A DNA stretch of 64,000 nt from Shinella sp. CPCC 101442 (GTDB lineage: Bacteria; Pseudomonadota; Alphaproteobacteria; Rhizobiales; Rhizobiaceae): contig NZ_JALIQS010000002.1 of the NCBI RefSeq assembly GCF_024704725.1, positions 868,001 through 932,000 of the forward strand, in the 5' to 3' direction. Made by a program: the position numbers and the translations under genes. The first letter of the stretch is position 1. The number at the start of each line of letters is the position of its first letter. Positions 9,473 to 19,424 of the stretch are shown here, in pieces. The notes under the pieces were generated by a model. It was not told the DNA's origin and searched no databases. It saw nothing but the letters and a program-made list of their open reading frames with translations.

Positions 9473-11266
9473 ATGGCCTATACCCACAGCCCCTACAACG
9501 AGGTCCTCCTGATGCTCGGGGGCGCGCTGCTGGCAGCACCGATCTTCAAGCGACTGGGACTCGGCACGATCCTCGGTTATCTCGCCGCCGGGGTGGTCAT
9601 CGGCCCGATCCTGCATCAGATCCGAGACGGCGAGGAATTGCTCGGTGTCGCCGAGCTCGGTGTCGTCTTCCTGCTCTTCCTCATCGGGCTTGAACTGAAG
9701 CCCTCGCGCCTCTGGGCGATGCGGCACGATATTTTCGGGCTCGGCACCGCGCAGGTCATCGTCACCGGCCTTGTTCTGGCGGGGTTGACGCTGATGGCTG
9801 GCCTCGAACGGTGGGACGGGGCGCTGATCATCGGTTTCGGCCTCGCGCTTTCCTCCACCGCCTTCACCATGCAGATCCTCGACGAGCGCGGCGACACCAA
9901 CACGCGCTATGGCCAGCGGGCCTTTTCCATGCTGCTCTTGCAGGATCTGGCCATCGTGCCGCTGCTGGCGCTGATCCCGCTCTTGGCCGAACAGGCGCCG
10001 GAGGACACGACGAGCGCCTTCGAGGACTTCCTCGTCGCGCTCTCGGCGATCGCCGCCCTGCTCGTCGCCGGCCGCTATCTCCTGAACCCGCTCTTCCAGG
10101 TGATTTCGCGCACCGGCGCGCGCGAGGCGATGATCGCAGCCGCCCTCTTCGTCGTACTCGCCGCCGCCATGCTCTTGCAAATGGCCGGGCTCTCCATGGC
10201 CATGGGCGCCTTCCTTGCCGGCGTGCTGCTGGCCGATTCGTCCTACCGCCATGAGCTGCAGGCGGATGTCGAACCCTTCCGCGGTATCCTGCTCGGCTTG
10301 TTTTTCATGGCGGTCGGCCTGTCGCTGCATCTCGACGTCATCTTCGACCGCTGGCTGCTCGTCGTCGTCGCGACGCCGGCGCTGATGCTGGTGAAAAGCC
10401 TCGTCATCTACGGCCTGTGCCGCTTCACCGGATCCCCGCACAACGATGCGGTGCGCATCGCACTCGTGCTGCCCCAGGGCGGCGAATTCGGCTTCGTGCT
10501 GTTCACCGCCGCCTCCGCCGCCGGCATTTTCTCCGGCGACCTCGCCTCGCTGCTGATCGCCGTCGTCACGATCTCCATGGCACTGACCCCGATCGCCGCC
10601 GCTCTGTCGCGCTTCCTGCTCGTCGAGGATATCGAGGAGGAGATGGAGGAGGATTTCGAGGGGGCCGGCGCGGACGTGCTGATGATCGGCTTTTCGCGCT
10701 TCGGCCAGATCGCCGCGCAGATTCTTCTGGCCGGCGGACGCGACGTGACGGTCATCGATCATTCGACGGACCGTGTGCGCCAGGCCGCGAATTTCGGTTT
10801 CCGCATCTATTTTGGCGACGGCACGCGCAAGGACGTGCTGCGCGCCGCCGGCATCGAGCGCGCCAAGATCGTCGCCATCTGCACGCAGGGCAAGGCGACG
10901 ACGGATCGCATCGTCGATCTCGTGCAATCGGAATATCCCAACGCGACGATCTTCACCCGCTCCTACGACCGCGTCCATACACTCTCGCTGCGCGCCCGCG
11001 GGGTACAGCACGACGTGCGCGAAACCTTCGAATCCGCCCTCGTCTTCGGCCGGGAAACGCTGGAGGAACTGGGCGTGGAACCGGACGACGCGCTCGCCAT
11101 CAGCGACGACATCCGCCGCCGCGACGTGGCGCGGCTGGAATTGCAGGCCGCCGAGGGCATTTCGGCGGGGCGGCACATGCTGCACTCCAAGCCGGTGAAG
11201 CCGGAGCCGCTGGTCAAGCCGAAGAAGAAAACGCAGGCCGAGGCCGACGAAGAGGAGAGCGCTTAG
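9473..11266 (+). CDS. Kef-type monovalent cation:proton antiporter (CPA2) with RCK domain
   Basis: An inner-membrane protein of 597 residues. The first ~390 residues are about 12 hydrophobic segments of the CPA2 exchanger fold, with LGTILGYLAAGVVIGP near the N-terminus. A TrkA-N/RCK nucleotide-binding domain follows (about 400-520) with GFSRFGQIAAQ and the distal acidic VIDHSTDRV. This is the KefB/KefC architecture of potassium efflux systems gated by glutathione adducts; I cannot tell the two apart and no KefF/KefG partner gene is adjacent. The C-terminal 60 residues are charged and Lys-rich. Its stop overlaps that of the convergent patatin gene by four bases. Confidence 0.92.
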   Translation: MAYTHSPYNEVLLMLGGALLAAPIFKRLGLGTILGYLAAGVVIGPILHQIRDGEELLGVAELGVVFLLFLIGLELKPSRLWAMRHDIFGLGTAQVIVTGLVLAGLTLMAGLERWDGALIIGFGLALSSTAFTMQILDERGDTNTRYGQRAFSMLLLQDLAIVPLLALIPLLAEQAPEDTTSAFEDFLVALSAIAALLVAGRYLLNPLFQVISRTGAREAMIAAALFVVLAAAMLLQMAGLSMAMGAFLAGVLLADSSYRHELQADVEPFRGILLGLFFMAVGLSLHLDVIFDRWLLVVVATPALMLVKSLVIYGLCRFTGSPHNDAVRIALVLPQGGEFGFVLFTAASAAGIFSGDLASLLIAVVTISMALTPIAAALSRFLLVEDIEEEMEEDFEGAGADVLMIGFSRFGQIAAQILLAGGRDVTVIDHSTDRVRQAANFGFRIYFGDGTRKDVLRAAGIERAKIVAICTQGKATTDRIVDLVQSEYPNATIFTRSYDRVHTLSLRARGVQHDVRETFESALVFGRETLEELGVEPDDALAISDDIRRRDVARLELQAAEGISAGRHMLHSKPVKPEPLVKPKKKTQAEADEEESA

Positions 11267-12132
11267 CGAAGGGCAGCAAACCTCTCGTCCAGCGCCCGTT
11301 TCAGCTCGTCACGGATGCCGGCCGACGCCGCCAGCACTTCCTCCGCCTTGACGAAATCCATCACGCGGAACCGGCCGACATCGGGGCGCAGGAAGATGTC
11401 GGGAGCGCCCTTTTCCAGCTTCAGCGTGACGATGGAGCGCATGGTGAGCTGGGTAGCGCCGTACAGGCTGTCGATGCTGTTGGGCACCTCCGCCGTGCCG
11501 GCCGGCGGCTGGCCGACGACGTCGACGCCAATAGTGATATCCGCCTTGCCGGCGAGATGATCGAAGGGCACGGGGTTCCATAGCCCACCGTCGATCATGA
11601 CGCGCCCACCAAGCACGACGGGGCGGAAGATGGCCGGCAACGCGGCGGAGGCGGCCACCGCCGGCAACAGTGGGCCGCTGTCCAGGACGCATTCGCATTG
11701 GGCGTAGTAGTCCGCCGCGACGACTTTCAGAGGAATATCAAGTTCTTCGAACGTTTCAGGCAGGCGATCCGGCAGGAAGGCCTTCAGCACGCGCTCCAGA
11801 TTGAACTGCCCGACACGGAAGCCGCCGGCCACCATTTCGGACAGGCCGGTGGGACGCAGGCTCCACAGCCGGTTCATGATCTGGCTCGGCCGGCCAATGG
11901 CGGTCAGCGTATGCTCGCGGATTTCCCGGCCCGTCATGCCCGCCGCCATCGCCGCGCCCATGATAGCGCCGATGGAGGCGCCCGATATAAGCACCGGCCG
12001 AATGCCGAGTTCGTCGAGGACTTCGATCACATGGATATGGGCAAGGCCACGCGCGCCGCCGCCGCCAAGCGCCAGGGCGACGGTTGGACCGGTTTTGCGG
12101 GGAGCAGGGACGGAAACGAGCGCATCGGTCAT
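11263..12132 (-). CDS. Patatin-like phospholipase (RssA-type)
   Basis: The 289-residue cytoplasmic protein has the full patatin catalytic set: the oxyanion-hole loop GGGGARG (23-29), the nucleophile serine in GASIG (Ser53) and the dyad aspartate in DGG (Asp181). These enzymes cleave acyl chains from lipids; RssA/NTE-like bacterial members have unknown natural substrates. There is no signal peptide or transmembrane segment. It lies 26 bases before rsmD on the same strand but downstream in transcription, so it may be the last gene of the rluB-rsmD-patatin unit. Confidence 0.93.
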   Translation of the reverse strand: MTDALVSVPAPRKTGPTVALALGGGGARGLAHIHVIEVLDELGIRPVLISGASIGAIMGAAMAAGMTGREIREHTLTAIGRPSQIMNRLWSLRPTGLSEMVAGGFRVGQFNLERVLKAFLPDRLPETFEELDIPLKVVAADYYAQCECVLDSGPLLPAVAASAALPAIFRPVVLGGRVMIDGGLWNPVPFDHLAGKADITIGVDVVGQPPAGTAEVPNSIDSLYGATQLTMRSIVTLKLEKGAPDIFLRPDVGRFRVMDFVKAEEVLAASAGIRDELKRALDERFAALR

Positions 12133-12158
12133 CGTTCAAGTCTCCCCAAAAGATAAGA

Positions 12159-12719
12159 TCAGCCGGATCGGTAGCGGTAGAAATGTATGCGCGTATCGCC
12201 GAAGGTGCGGGTTTCCAGGTGATCGAAACCATCGATAGCGGCAGGCTGAATATCGGCGCGCTCTTCCAGCAGCGCAAGGGCGCCATCGACGAGCCAGCCG
12301 CCGCGGGCCGCCGCATCCAGCGCCTTTTCACCCAGCCCCTTGGCATAGGGCGGATCGGCGAAGAGGAAATCGAACGGTTCCACCGTGCCGACGCCGCCGA
12401 GTGCCGTGGCGTCGCGCCGGAAAATCTTGGCGCGGCCGATCACGCCCAGCGCCTCGATGTTGGAATGCAGCAGTCCCCTGCCCTCGACGCTCTGTTCGAC
12501 GAAGAGCACGGCGCGTGCGCCGCGCGACAGCGCCTCGAGGCCGACGGCCCCGGTGCCCGCGAAAAGATCGAGCACGCGCGTACCGTCGAGCGCCTCGGGA
12601 TGGGCGTGGGAGAGGATGTTGAACAGGCTCTCGCGCGTGCGGTCCGTCGTCGGACGAATGTCATCCGATTTCGGCGTCGCGAGCGAACGACCGCGAAACT
12701 CTCCGCCGACGATCCGCAC
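12159..12719 (-). CDS. rsmD: 16S rRNA (guanine(966)-N2)-methyltransferase RsmD
   Basis: RsmD methylates G966 of 16S rRNA using S-adenosylmethionine. The 186-residue protein shows MRIVGGEFRGRSL at the start, the conserved RPTTDRTRESLFNIL (22-36), the SAM-binding motif DLFAGTGAVG (51-60) and the catalytic DPPY (122-125). It starts six bases after the rluB-type gene, so the two RNA-modification genes are almost certainly one transcript. The length is standard. Confidence 0.96.
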   Translation of the reverse strand: MRIVGGEFRGRSLATPKSDDIRPTTDRTRESLFNILSHAHPEALDGTRVLDLFAGTGAVGLEALSRGARAVLFVEQSVEGRGLLHSNIEALGVIGRAKIFRRDATALGGVGTVEPFDFLFADPPYAKGLGEKALDAAARGGWLVDGALALLEERADIQPAAIDGFDHLETRTFGDTRIHFYRYRSG

Positions 12720-12725
12720 CGCTGC

Positions 12726-14717
12726 TTACTTCCCCTTGCCGCGCGGACGGCCGCCAGCGGGCTTGCCGCCGGAGGGGCGTCCACCCGGCTTGCCGCCAAA
12801 GGACTTTCCGCCGCCGGGTTTGCCACCGCCCGGTTTTGCACCAAACGGCTTGCCGCCATCGCGACGCGGCGGGCGATCCGAGAAGGAGCGTTCACCCTCT
12901 GCACGAGGCTTGCGATCCCCGAAAGAACGTTCGCCTTCCGCACGCGGCTTGCGGTCCCCAAAGGAGCGTTCGCCCTCGGCACGGGGCTTGCGATCGCCAA
13001 ACGACCGGTCGCCCTCAGAGCGAGGCTTGCGGTCGCCGAAGGAGCGCTCACCGTCACCACGCGGTTTGCGGTCGCCGAAAGGACGGTCGCCACGCGGCGG
13101 GCGGTCGCCGAAACCACGGGGGGCGCGGTCGTCGCCCGCACCGGAGCGCTGGCGACCGAAGCCGCCGCGACCTTCGTCACGGCCTTCCGTTTCGCTGGCG
13201 CGGATCCACTCGCCGTCCTCGTCGCGTGTCTTCAGGATACGCGGCTTCTCGACCTTGTCACCACCGGGGCGGCCGCGGGCCGGACCCTTGCGGTCGGGGT
13301 CGAACTTCTTGGACGAGCGGGTCGGCGCGCCCTCGGCCGTGCGGCCGTAGCGCTTGGTCTTCGGCGCGCCTTCGGGACGTTCGCGCGTCTCGCGCTTCAC
13401 ACCCTCGGCGGTTTCCGCCTTCTTTTCAGAGACAGGACGGGCGCCGGGCGCCATCCAGACATTGGACTTGCGGGCACGGGCCGCCGGCTCATGCTTCGGC
13501 TTGGCGTCGAAACGCGCGTTGTCGTCGCGATCGCGAGGGGCACGATCCCGGTCCCCGCGCGGCTTGTCGCCGTGATCCCGGTCGCGGCCGCCGCGCGGCT
13601 TGTCGCCGAAACGGTCGTCCCGCTTGGTGTCGAGACGCGCGCGGGCCTGCTCGCGGCGGTCTGCCGGCTTTTCGTCGCGGGCCGGGCGTGCAGCCGTCTC
13701 ACGGGTCTTCCTGGCCGGCGCTTCTTCCTCTTCACCACCCTTGTGGTCGAAGAGCGGGGCGTCGAAATTCGCCTTGGCTTCCTCGATGAGGCGGGGGCCG
13801 AGCTGGTCGCGCAGCGTGCGGCCGCGCACTTCCTGCGCATGTCCCTCGGGCAGTTCGCCGAGCTGGAACGGACCGTAGGAAATGCGGATCAGGCGGTTCA
13901 CGTCGAGGCCGAGCGCGCCGAGCACGTTCTTGATCTCGCGGTTCTTGCCTTCGCGCAGGCCCATGGTGATCCAGACGTTGGAGCCCTGCGCCTTGTCGAG
14001 CGTCGCCTCGATCGCACCGTAGAGCACGCCGTCGACGGCGATGCCTTCCTTCAGCTTGTCGAGATCGGCCTGCTCGATCTTGCCATGGGCGCGCACGCGG
14101 TAGCGGCGCAGCCAGCCGGTCGTCGGCAGTTCCAGCATGCGGGCAAGGCCGCCGTCATTGGTGAGCAGCAGCAGGCCTTCGGTGTTGATGTCGAGGCGGC
14201 CGATCGACATGACGCGCGGCAGGTCTTCAGGCAGGTTGTCGAAGACGGTCGGACGGCCCTCCGGGTCGGCATTGGTCGTCACCAGGCCGGCCGGCTTGTG
14301 ATAGAGCCAGAGGCGCGTGCGCTCGATGCCGCGGATCGGCATGCCGTCCACTTCGATGCGGTCGGCGAAGGTCACGTTGACGACGGGCGTATCCAGCACC
14401 GTGCCGTTCACGCTGACGCGGCCTTCCATGATCATGCGCTCGATATCGCGGCGCGAGGCGACGCCTGCGCGCGCCAGCAGCTTGGAAATGCGCTCGGGCG
14501 CAAGCTCGGCGCTCGCCGAAACCTGCGGCGCGGGCTTGGCGGCGCGGGCCGGTTTGGCGTCGCGCGGAGCGGATTTCTCGGCATAGGGCTTCGCCCCCGG
14601 CTTCTTGCCGGCTGCAAAGGGTTTCTTGCCCGCGGCCGCCGATGCGGCGCCACGCGGCTTGGAATCACGGCCCGCGGGCTTGTCGCCCGGCCGTTTCGGC
14701 TTGTCTTTGAATGTCAT
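12726..14717 (-). CDS. rluB: RluB/RsuA-family pseudouridine synthase with long repetitive C-terminal tail
   Basis: The enzyme isomerises a uridine in rRNA, by homology U2605 of 23S rRNA. The 663 residues split into a basic, Lys/Pro/Ala-rich leader (1-70), an S4 RNA-binding domain (ISKLLARAGVASRRDIERMI, 77-96), the RsuA-type catalytic domain with GRLDINTEGLLLLTNDG (catalytic Asp176), and a tail from about 330 to 663 made only of Arg, Lys, Gly, Asp, Pro and Glu. RluB from E. coli is about 290 residues, so the tail more than doubles the protein. The tail has six tandem 13-residue units and ends in Gly/Lys-rich repeats. It should be disordered and RNA-binding. rsmD follows after six bases. Confidence 0.92.
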   Translation of the reverse strand: MTFKDKPKRPGDKPAGRDSKPRGAASAAAGKKPFAAGKKPGAKPYAEKSAPRDAKPARAAKPAPQVSASAELAPERISKLLARAGVASRRDIERMIMEGRVSVNGTVLDTPVVNVTFADRIEVDGMPIRGIERTRLWLYHKPAGLVTTNADPEGRPTVFDNLPEDLPRVMSIGRLDINTEGLLLLTNDGGLARMLELPTTGWLRRYRVRAHGKIEQADLDKLKEGIAVDGVLYGAIEATLDKAQGSNVWITMGLREGKNREIKNVLGALGLDVNRLIRISYGPFQLGELPEGHAQEVRGRTLRDQLGPRLIEEAKANFDAPLFDHKGGEEEEAPARKTRETAARPARDEKPADRREQARARLDTKRDDRFGDKPRGGRDRDHGDKPRGDRDRAPRDRDDNARFDAKPKHEPAARARKSNVWMAPGARPVSEKKAETAEGVKRETRERPEGAPKTKRYGRTAEGAPTRSSKKFDPDRKGPARGRPGGDKVEKPRILKTRDEDGEWIRASETEGRDEGRGGFGRQRSGAGDDRAPRGFGDRPPRGDRPFGDRKPRGDGERSFGDRKPRSEGDRSFGDRKPRAEGERSFGDRKPRAEGERSFGDRKPRAEGERSFSDRPPRRDGGKPFGAKPGGGKPGGGKSFGGKPGGRPSGGKPAGGRPRGKGK
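12849..13082 (-). repeat. Six tandem 39-bp units inside the rluB tail
   Basis: Read on the minus strand, the units encode variants of SFGDRKPRAEGER (13 residues). They run from PFGDRKPRGDGER at 13082 to a degenerate SFSDRPPRRDGGK ending at 12849; three central units are identical in protein sequence. The array spans exactly 6 x 39 bases and stays in frame. The repeat also makes a long mirror frame on the plus strand, which is not a gene. Confidence 0.9.
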
Positions 14718-14778
14718 TTGTGCTGCCTGCGTTTTGCCGTGTCCTATCAGGTCAGGCGTCCGGGGTTAAGAGGAATTC

Positions 14779-15231
14779 GTGCCGTTGATGACAAATCGCT
14801 TCATGGAGGCTGCTTTAGCCGAAGCGCGTGCCGCTGGCGAGCGCGGTGAGGTGCCCGTCGGCGCGGTGCTGGTGATGGGTGGCGAGATCGTCGCGCAGTC
14901 CGGAAACCGCACCCGCGCGGAGAACGACGTGACCGCCCATGCCGAGGTCGCCGTCATCCGCGAAGCCTCGAAAAAGCTCGGCCAGGAGCGGCTGACAGGC
15001 GCCGATCTCTACGTGACGCTGGAGCCCTGCACGCTCTGCGCCGCCGCCATTTCCTTCGCCCGCATCCGCCGGCTCTACTACGGCGCCAATGATCCGAAGG
15101 GCGGCGCGGTGGAAAGCGGCGTGCGCTTCTTCGCTCAACCGACCTGCCACCATGCGCCCGATGTCTATTCCGGCCTGAGCGGCCTCGAAGCGGCTGAGAT
15201 TCTCAAGGATTTCTTCGCCGGGCGGCGCTAA
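14779..15231 (+). CDS. tadA: tRNA-specific adenosine deaminase TadA
   Basis: TadA converts A34 to inosine in the anticodon of tRNA-Arg(ACG). The 150-residue protein carries the zinc deaminase motifs HAEVAVI (His54, catalytic Glu56) and PCTLC (83-87), with VPVGAVLV before them and FFAQPTCHHAPDVYSG near the end. The start is uncertain: GTG at 14779 lies four bases after AGGA, while ATG at 14788 lies 13 bases after it; the latter would give MTNRFMEAAL. It is divergent from rluB and convergent with a GNAT gene. Confidence 0.95.
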   Translation: MPLMTNRFMEAALAEARAAGERGEVPVGAVLVMGGEIVAQSGNRTRAENDVTAHAEVAVIREASKKLGQERLTGADLYVTLEPCTLCAAAISFARIRRLYYGANDPKGGAVESGVRFFAQPTCHHAPDVYSGLSGLEAAEILKDFFAGRR

Positions 15232-15250
15232 TAACGCCTGACGGCATTGA

Positions 15251-15736
15251 TCAGCCTTCGGCAAAGGCTTTCAGCTTGTCGCCCCAAAGACGATAGCGCA
15301 GCCATTCCGGATGCGGTTCGGCGCCGATCGCGTCATAAACGCGGATCGCCGGCTCATTCCAGTCCAGCACGCTCCACTCGAAACGGCCGCACCCTTCCTC
15401 GAGCGCCGTGCGCGCGAGATGGCGCAGCAGCATTTTGCCGACACCGGCGCCGCGATGGGCCGGCGTGACATAGAGGTCTTCGAGATAGAGGCCGTTCTTC
15501 GACTGCCAGGTGGAATAGGTCTTGAACCAGATGGCGGACCCCGCCGGATCGCCATCGACGGTTTCGCAGATCGCGGCACGGCTGACCGAGCCTTCGCCGA
15601 AGAGCGAGGAAGCCACGCTCTCCTCCGTCGCGGCCACTTCGGCGAGCGCGTTTTCGTAATCGGCGAGTTCGCGGATGAAACGCAGGATGATCGCGGCGTC
15701 GGCCGCGACCGCAGGACGAATGCGGTAGGAGGTCAT
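15251..15736 (-). CDS. GNAT-family N-acetyltransferase, diamine-acetyltransferase-like
   Basis: A 161-residue single-domain GNAT protein. It has IRPAVAADAAIILRFIRELADYE at the start, the strand-4 segment GLYLEDLYVTPAHRG, the acetyl-CoA pyrophosphate loop HRGAGVG (94-100) and the late WSVLDWNEPAIRVYDAIGAEP segment. This layout, including LEDLYV and NEPAI, resembles the spermidine/spermine (diamine) acetyltransferase subgroup, but the acceptor cannot be fixed from sequence. It is four bases after the stop of the lipoprotein gene on the same strand, so the pair may be co-transcribed. Confidence 0.88.
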   Translation of the reverse strand: MTSYRIRPAVAADAAIILRFIRELADYENALAEVAATEESVASSLFGEGSVSRAAICETVDGDPAGSAIWFKTYSTWQSKNGLYLEDLYVTPAHRGAGVGKMLLRHLARTALEEGCGRFEWSVLDWNEPAIRVYDAIGAEPHPEWLRYRLWGDKLKAFAEG

Positions 15737-15740
15737 GGCC

Positions 15741-16358
15741 TTAGAAGGGCCACCACTTCGAACCCGTCTGCTTGGCGGCTTTCGCCTCCTTCTTGCGACG
15801 GCGTTCCTTCGTCGTTTCCGGTTCGCCGAGGTCGGCCTGCGCCTGCTCGGGCATACGGCGATAATCGAGTGGCGGGTCGCTCAGATAGCGGCGCTTGTCG
15901 GAATAGGCGCCCTGCTGGATGCGGCGGCCCTCACGATAGGCGGCGGCCTGCTGGGCGGTCGTCAGGTTGTGGTTGGTGGTCGACTGCGAGGCGAGCGGCG
16001 AACGATAGTGGCTGTTGTCCTTGTTCTCGTCCGCCTCGGTGCGGAGGCGATCGCGCATGTCCTCCGGGCTTTCGATCCACTCCGCATTGTCCTTGCTCGC
16101 AACGGACTGCTGCGGCGTGACGAGCGCTTCCTTGTTGCCGGGAACGACGAGGGCACCGCGCGGCTGGTAACGGATTTTCTTGGCCTGTTCGGCATCGGGC
16201 GTCTGGATCATCACGGCGTTGCCGATATCGTCCAGCAGCTGCTCGCCAGAGGACTTGCTCGTGCCGTAGGTCGGGCCCATGCAACCGGTGAGGAGAAGGC
16301 TTCCGCCAATGAGGCCGAGAAGTCCGGCATGCACCCGAATATGTCGCATCATTCCCAT
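15741..16358 (-). CDS. Predicted lipoprotein, unknown function
   Basis: A 205-residue protein with a lipoprotein signal peptide ending in LLLTGC, so Cys26 should be lipidated after cleavage. The mature part is hydrophilic and has no transmembrane segment or domain I recognise. It contains EQLLDDIGNAVMI, a GALVVPG element, SPEDMRDRLR and a Lys/Arg-rich end (KERRRKKEAKAAKQ) finishing in KWWPF. The start chosen at 16358 follows GGAAGGG by four bases; an upstream reading to 16439 would bury the signal peptide. It is probably an envelope protein facing the periplasm. Confidence 0.8.
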   Translation of the reverse strand: MGMMRHIRVHAGLLGLIGGSLLLTGCMGPTYGTSKSSGEQLLDDIGNAVMIQTPDAEQAKKIRYQPRGALVVPGNKEALVTPQQSVASKDNAEWIESPEDMRDRLRTEADENKDNSHYRSPLASQSTTNHNLTTAQQAAAYREGRRIQQGAYSDKRRYLSDPPLDYRRMPEQAQADLGEPETTKERRRKKEAKAAKQTGSKWWPF

Positions 16359-16532
16359 CAAACCCTTCCAGCAGAGCCGGTACGCCGAAACCCAAGCAAG
16401 GCAACAGATTTCCGTGCCATGGCGGAACAATCCGACCATTTTCAGGCAGCAATAGCGGATGACGTCCGCAAGCGCAATTCACACGCTGGTGTTGGCGGCC
16501 GGAATCACCGGCCGTCAACAGGGCGACAAGGT

Positions 16533-19424
16533 TTACGCCGCGCGGCGGAAACCGATTTCGCGCAGTGCCGCGGCATCGCGCGCCGAGACGTCGGGATAGT
16601 CCGCATCCGAGCCGACATCCGTCGTGATGCGCCAGGAGCGGGCACATTTGCGGCCTTCGGCAAGCTTCGGCTCGACGGAAACCTTGGCGACTTCGGCAAG
16701 CCGGAAGGCGTCGGCCGGGCCGTCGCCGGCAACCAGCGTGATGGCCGAGGTGATGCAGATTTCCGCAAAATCCTGACCCTCGAGCGCCTTCAGAAGGTCC
16801 GCGTCGGCGATGTGGACAACCGGAGCCGCTTCAAGAGACGCGCCGATGCGCTTCTCGCGGCGCTCGATCTCCAGCGCGCCGGTCACGACCGAACGCACGC
16901 TGCGGATCTTTTCCCACTTGGCTTCCAGCGCATCGTTGCGCCATTCGGCCGGCACGTCCGGGAACTGCTCGAGATGGACAGAGACGGCATCGGGCTTGCG
17001 CGACAGCCAGGCCTCTTCCATCGTGAAGGGCAGCATGGGTGCCAGCCAGGTGACGAGGCAGTCGAACAGCTTGCGAATGACCGAGAGCGAGGCGCGGCGC
17101 TTCAGCGAGGACGGGGCGTCGCAGTAGAGCGCATCCTTGCGGACGTCGAAGTAGAAGGCCGAGAGCTCGACGTTTGAAAAATCGATGAGCGCGCGGGTGA
17201 TCTTCTTGAAGTCGAAGGCGTCGTAGCCTTCGCGCACGAGCGCATCGAGTTCCGACAGCCGGTGCAGCATCAGCTTTTCCAGCTCCGGCATGTCGGCATA
17301 GGCGATCTCCTCGCCCGTATCGTGCGCCAGCGTGCCCAGCATCCAGCGCACCGTGTTGCGCAGCTTGCGATAGGCGTCGATGTTGGTCTGGATGATCGTC
17401 TTGCCGAGGCGCTGGTCTTCCCAGTAGTCGGTGGTCATCACCCAGAGGCGCAGGATATCGGCGCCCGATTCCTTCATCACGTCCTGCGGTGAGACGACGT
17501 TGCCCTTGGACTTCGACTGCTTCTCGCCCTTCTCGTCCATGGTGAAGCCATGGGTGACGACAGCATTGTAGGGCGCGCGGCCACGCGTCGCGCAGCTTTC
17601 GAGCAGCGACGAGTGGAACCAGCCGCGGTGCTGGTCGGAGCCTTCCAGATAGACGTCAGCCGGCCATTTCAGGTCGGGGCGGTCTTCCAGCGTGAAGGTG
17701 TGCGTCGAGCCCGAGTCGAACCAGACGTCGAGGATGTCCATGACCTGCGTCCACTTGGACTGGTCGTGATCGGGGCCAAGGAAACGTACCTTGGCGCCCT
17801 CGGCGAACCAAGCGTCCGCACCTTCCTGCTCGAAGGCTTCGAGGATGCGGGCATTGACTGCCTCATCGACCAGCACGTTGCCATTCTCGTCGGCGAAGAC
17901 GGCGATCGGGACGCCCCAGGCGCGCTGGCGCGACAGCACCCAGTCCGGACGGCCTTCGATCATGGCGCGCAGGCGGTTCTGGCCGGCAGCAGGCACGAAG
18001 CGCGTGTCGTCGATCGCCTTCAGCGAACGCGAGCGCAGCGTCGTGCCGTCGCCGAGTTCCTTGTCCATGTAGACGAACCACTGCGGCGTGTTGCGGAAGA
18101 TGACCGGCTTCTTGGAGCGCCAGGAGTGCGGATACGAGTGCTTCAGGCGACCGCGGGCGAACAACGTGTTCGAGGCGATCAGCGCCTTGATGACGCGCTC
18201 GTTGGCGTCGCCCTTCTTGCCGTTGTCGTCCATGACGCGCGCGCCGTCGAAACCGGGGGCGTCGGCGGTGTAGAAGCCGGCGTCGTCGACCGGGAACGGG
18301 ATCTTCGAGGAGATGCCGCGCGCTTCCAGTTCGCGAGCCTTCGACGTCCAGGCGTCAAAGTCTTCGCGGCCGTGGCTCGGCGCGGTGTGCACGAAGCCCG
18401 TGCCGGCGTCGTCGGTGACGTGATCACCGTCAAGAACCGGGACCTTGAAGTCGTAGCCGAGATCCTTCAACGGGTGGGCGCAGACGACCGCCGCCAGTTC
18501 TTCCGGCGCGATATCGCGGACGAACTTGAACGTGAGCTTCGCCTTGGCGGCTGCCTCATCGGCAAGGCGTGTCCCGAAGATCAGTTTTTCGCCGGGCTGC
18601 GGGCCGAAATCGTTCTGCGCACTTTCGACCTCGAACAGGCCGTAGGGATAACGCGACGAGAAGGCGATGGCGCGGTTGCCGGGGATCGTCCAGGGGGTCG
18701 TTGTCCAGATGACGACGAAATTGCCGAGAAGATCGGCCGGACCTTCGGTCACCGGGAACTTCACCCAGATCATGTCGCTCTCGACATCGGCATATTCGAC
18801 TTCGGCTTCCGCCAGCGCCGTGCGCTCGACAACCGACCACATGACCGGCTTCGAGCCACGATAGAGCTGGCCGCTCTTGGCGATCTTCAAAAGTTCGCCG
18901 GCGATGCGCGATTCCGCGTGGAAGTTCATCGTCGTGTAGGGATTGTCGAAGTCGCCCTCGATGCCGAGGCGCTTGAACTCGTCGGACTGGATCTTGATCC
19001 AGCCAGCGGCGAAGTCGCGGCATTCCTGGCGGAACTCGTTGACCGGAACCTCGTCCTTGTTCTTGCCCTTCTCGCGGTACTTTTCCTCGATCTTCCATTC
19101 GATCGGAAGGCCGTGGCAGTCCCAGCCGGGCACGTAGTTGGAGTCATAGCCGCGCATCTGGAACGAGCGGGTGATGACGTCCTTCAAGATCTTGTTCAGC
19201 GCGTGGCCGATATGGATGTTGCCGTTGGCATAGGGCGGGCCGTCGTGCAGCACGAACTTTTCACGGCCGGCGGCGGAGGCGCGCAGCTTCTTGTAGAGAC
19301 CCATCTGCTGCCAGCGGGCCACCGTTTCCGGCTCCTTCGTCGGCAGGCCGGCGCGCATCGGGAAATCCGTCTGCGGCAGGTAGAGAGTGGCGGAATAATC
19401 GACTTTTTCGGGCGTATCGGTCAT
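16533..19424 (-). CDS. ileS: Isoleucyl-tRNA synthetase
   Basis: This class I synthetase charges tRNA-Ile and edits Val-tRNA-Ile. The 963-residue protein has the HIGH signature (71-74, in GNIHIGH), the CP1 editing domain with [15 protein letters not shown] and a KQSKS form of the KMSKS loop (635-639), followed by the anticodon-binding domain. I chose the ATG at 19424 because it gives the conserved [22 protein letters not shown] opening; an ATG at 19463 adds 13 residues. Neither start has a strong Shine-Dalgarno. The 297-base gap before ribF probably holds its promoter; I see no T-box or other leader RNA there. Confidence 0.97.
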   Translation of the reverse strand: MTDTPEKVDYSATLYLPQTDFPMRAGLPTKEPETVARWQQMGLYKKLRASAAGREKFVLHDGPPYANGNIHIGHALNKILKDVITRSFQMRGYDSNYVPGWDCHGLPIEWKIEEKYREKGKNKDEVPVNEFRQECRDFAAGWIKIQSDEFKRLGIEGDFDNPYTTMNFHAESRIAGELLKIAKSGQLYRGSKPVMWSVVERTALAEAEVEYADVESDMIWVKFPVTEGPADLLGNFVVIWTTTPWTIPGNRAIAFSSRYPYGLFEVESAQNDFGPQPGEKLIFGTRLADEAAAKAKLTFKFVRDIAPEELAAVVCAHPLKDLGYDFKVPVLDGDHVTDDAGTGFVHTAPSHGREDFDAWTSKARELEARGISSKIPFPVDDAGFYTADAPGFDGARVMDDNGKKGDANERVIKALIASNTLFARGRLKHSYPHSWRSKKPVIFRNTPQWFVYMDKELGDGTTLRSRSLKAIDDTRFVPAAGQNRLRAMIEGRPDWVLSRQRAWGVPIAVFADENGNVLVDEAVNARILEAFEQEGADAWFAEGAKVRFLGPDHDQSKWTQVMDILDVWFDSGSTHTFTLEDRPDLKWPADVYLEGSDQHRGWFHSSLLESCATRGRAPYNAVVTHGFTMDEKGEKQSKSKGNVVSPQDVMKESGADILRLWVMTTDYWEDQRLGKTIIQTNIDAYRKLRNTVRWMLGTLAHDTGEEIAYADMPELEKLMLHRLSELDALVREGYDAFDFKKITRALIDFSNVELSAFYFDVRKDALYCDAPSSLKRRASLSVIRKLFDCLVTWLAPMLPFTMEEAWLSRKPDAVSVHLEQFPDVPAEWRNDALEAKWEKIRSVRSVVTGALEIERREKRIGASLEAAPVVHIADADLLKALEGQDFAEICITSAITLVAGDGPADAFRLAEVAKVSVEPKLAEGRKCARSWRITTDVGSDADYPDVSARDAAALREIGFRRAA

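Noticed and set aside
9017..11185. A 722-codon minus-strand frame opposite the Kef antiporter, rich in Glu, His and Arg
   Set aside because: It runs across the pmbA start, its promoter and the antiporter, and its composition is that of a complementary frame.
12849..13082. Regular 39-bp repeats that could suggest a CRISPR array
   Set aside because: The units are contiguous without spacers and stay in frame inside rluB, so they are a protein repeat.
12084..14849. A 900-codon plus-strand frame opposite patatin, rsmD and rluB, with Ser/Pro/Arg repeats
   Set aside because: It is the mirror image of the rluB tail repeats; it crosses three real genes and matches no family.
16498..16514. Hairpin GGCCGG-TGATT-CCGGCC between the lipoprotein and ileS genes as a terminator
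   Set aside because: No T-run on either strand; a GC-rich stem of this size arises easily in this genome.
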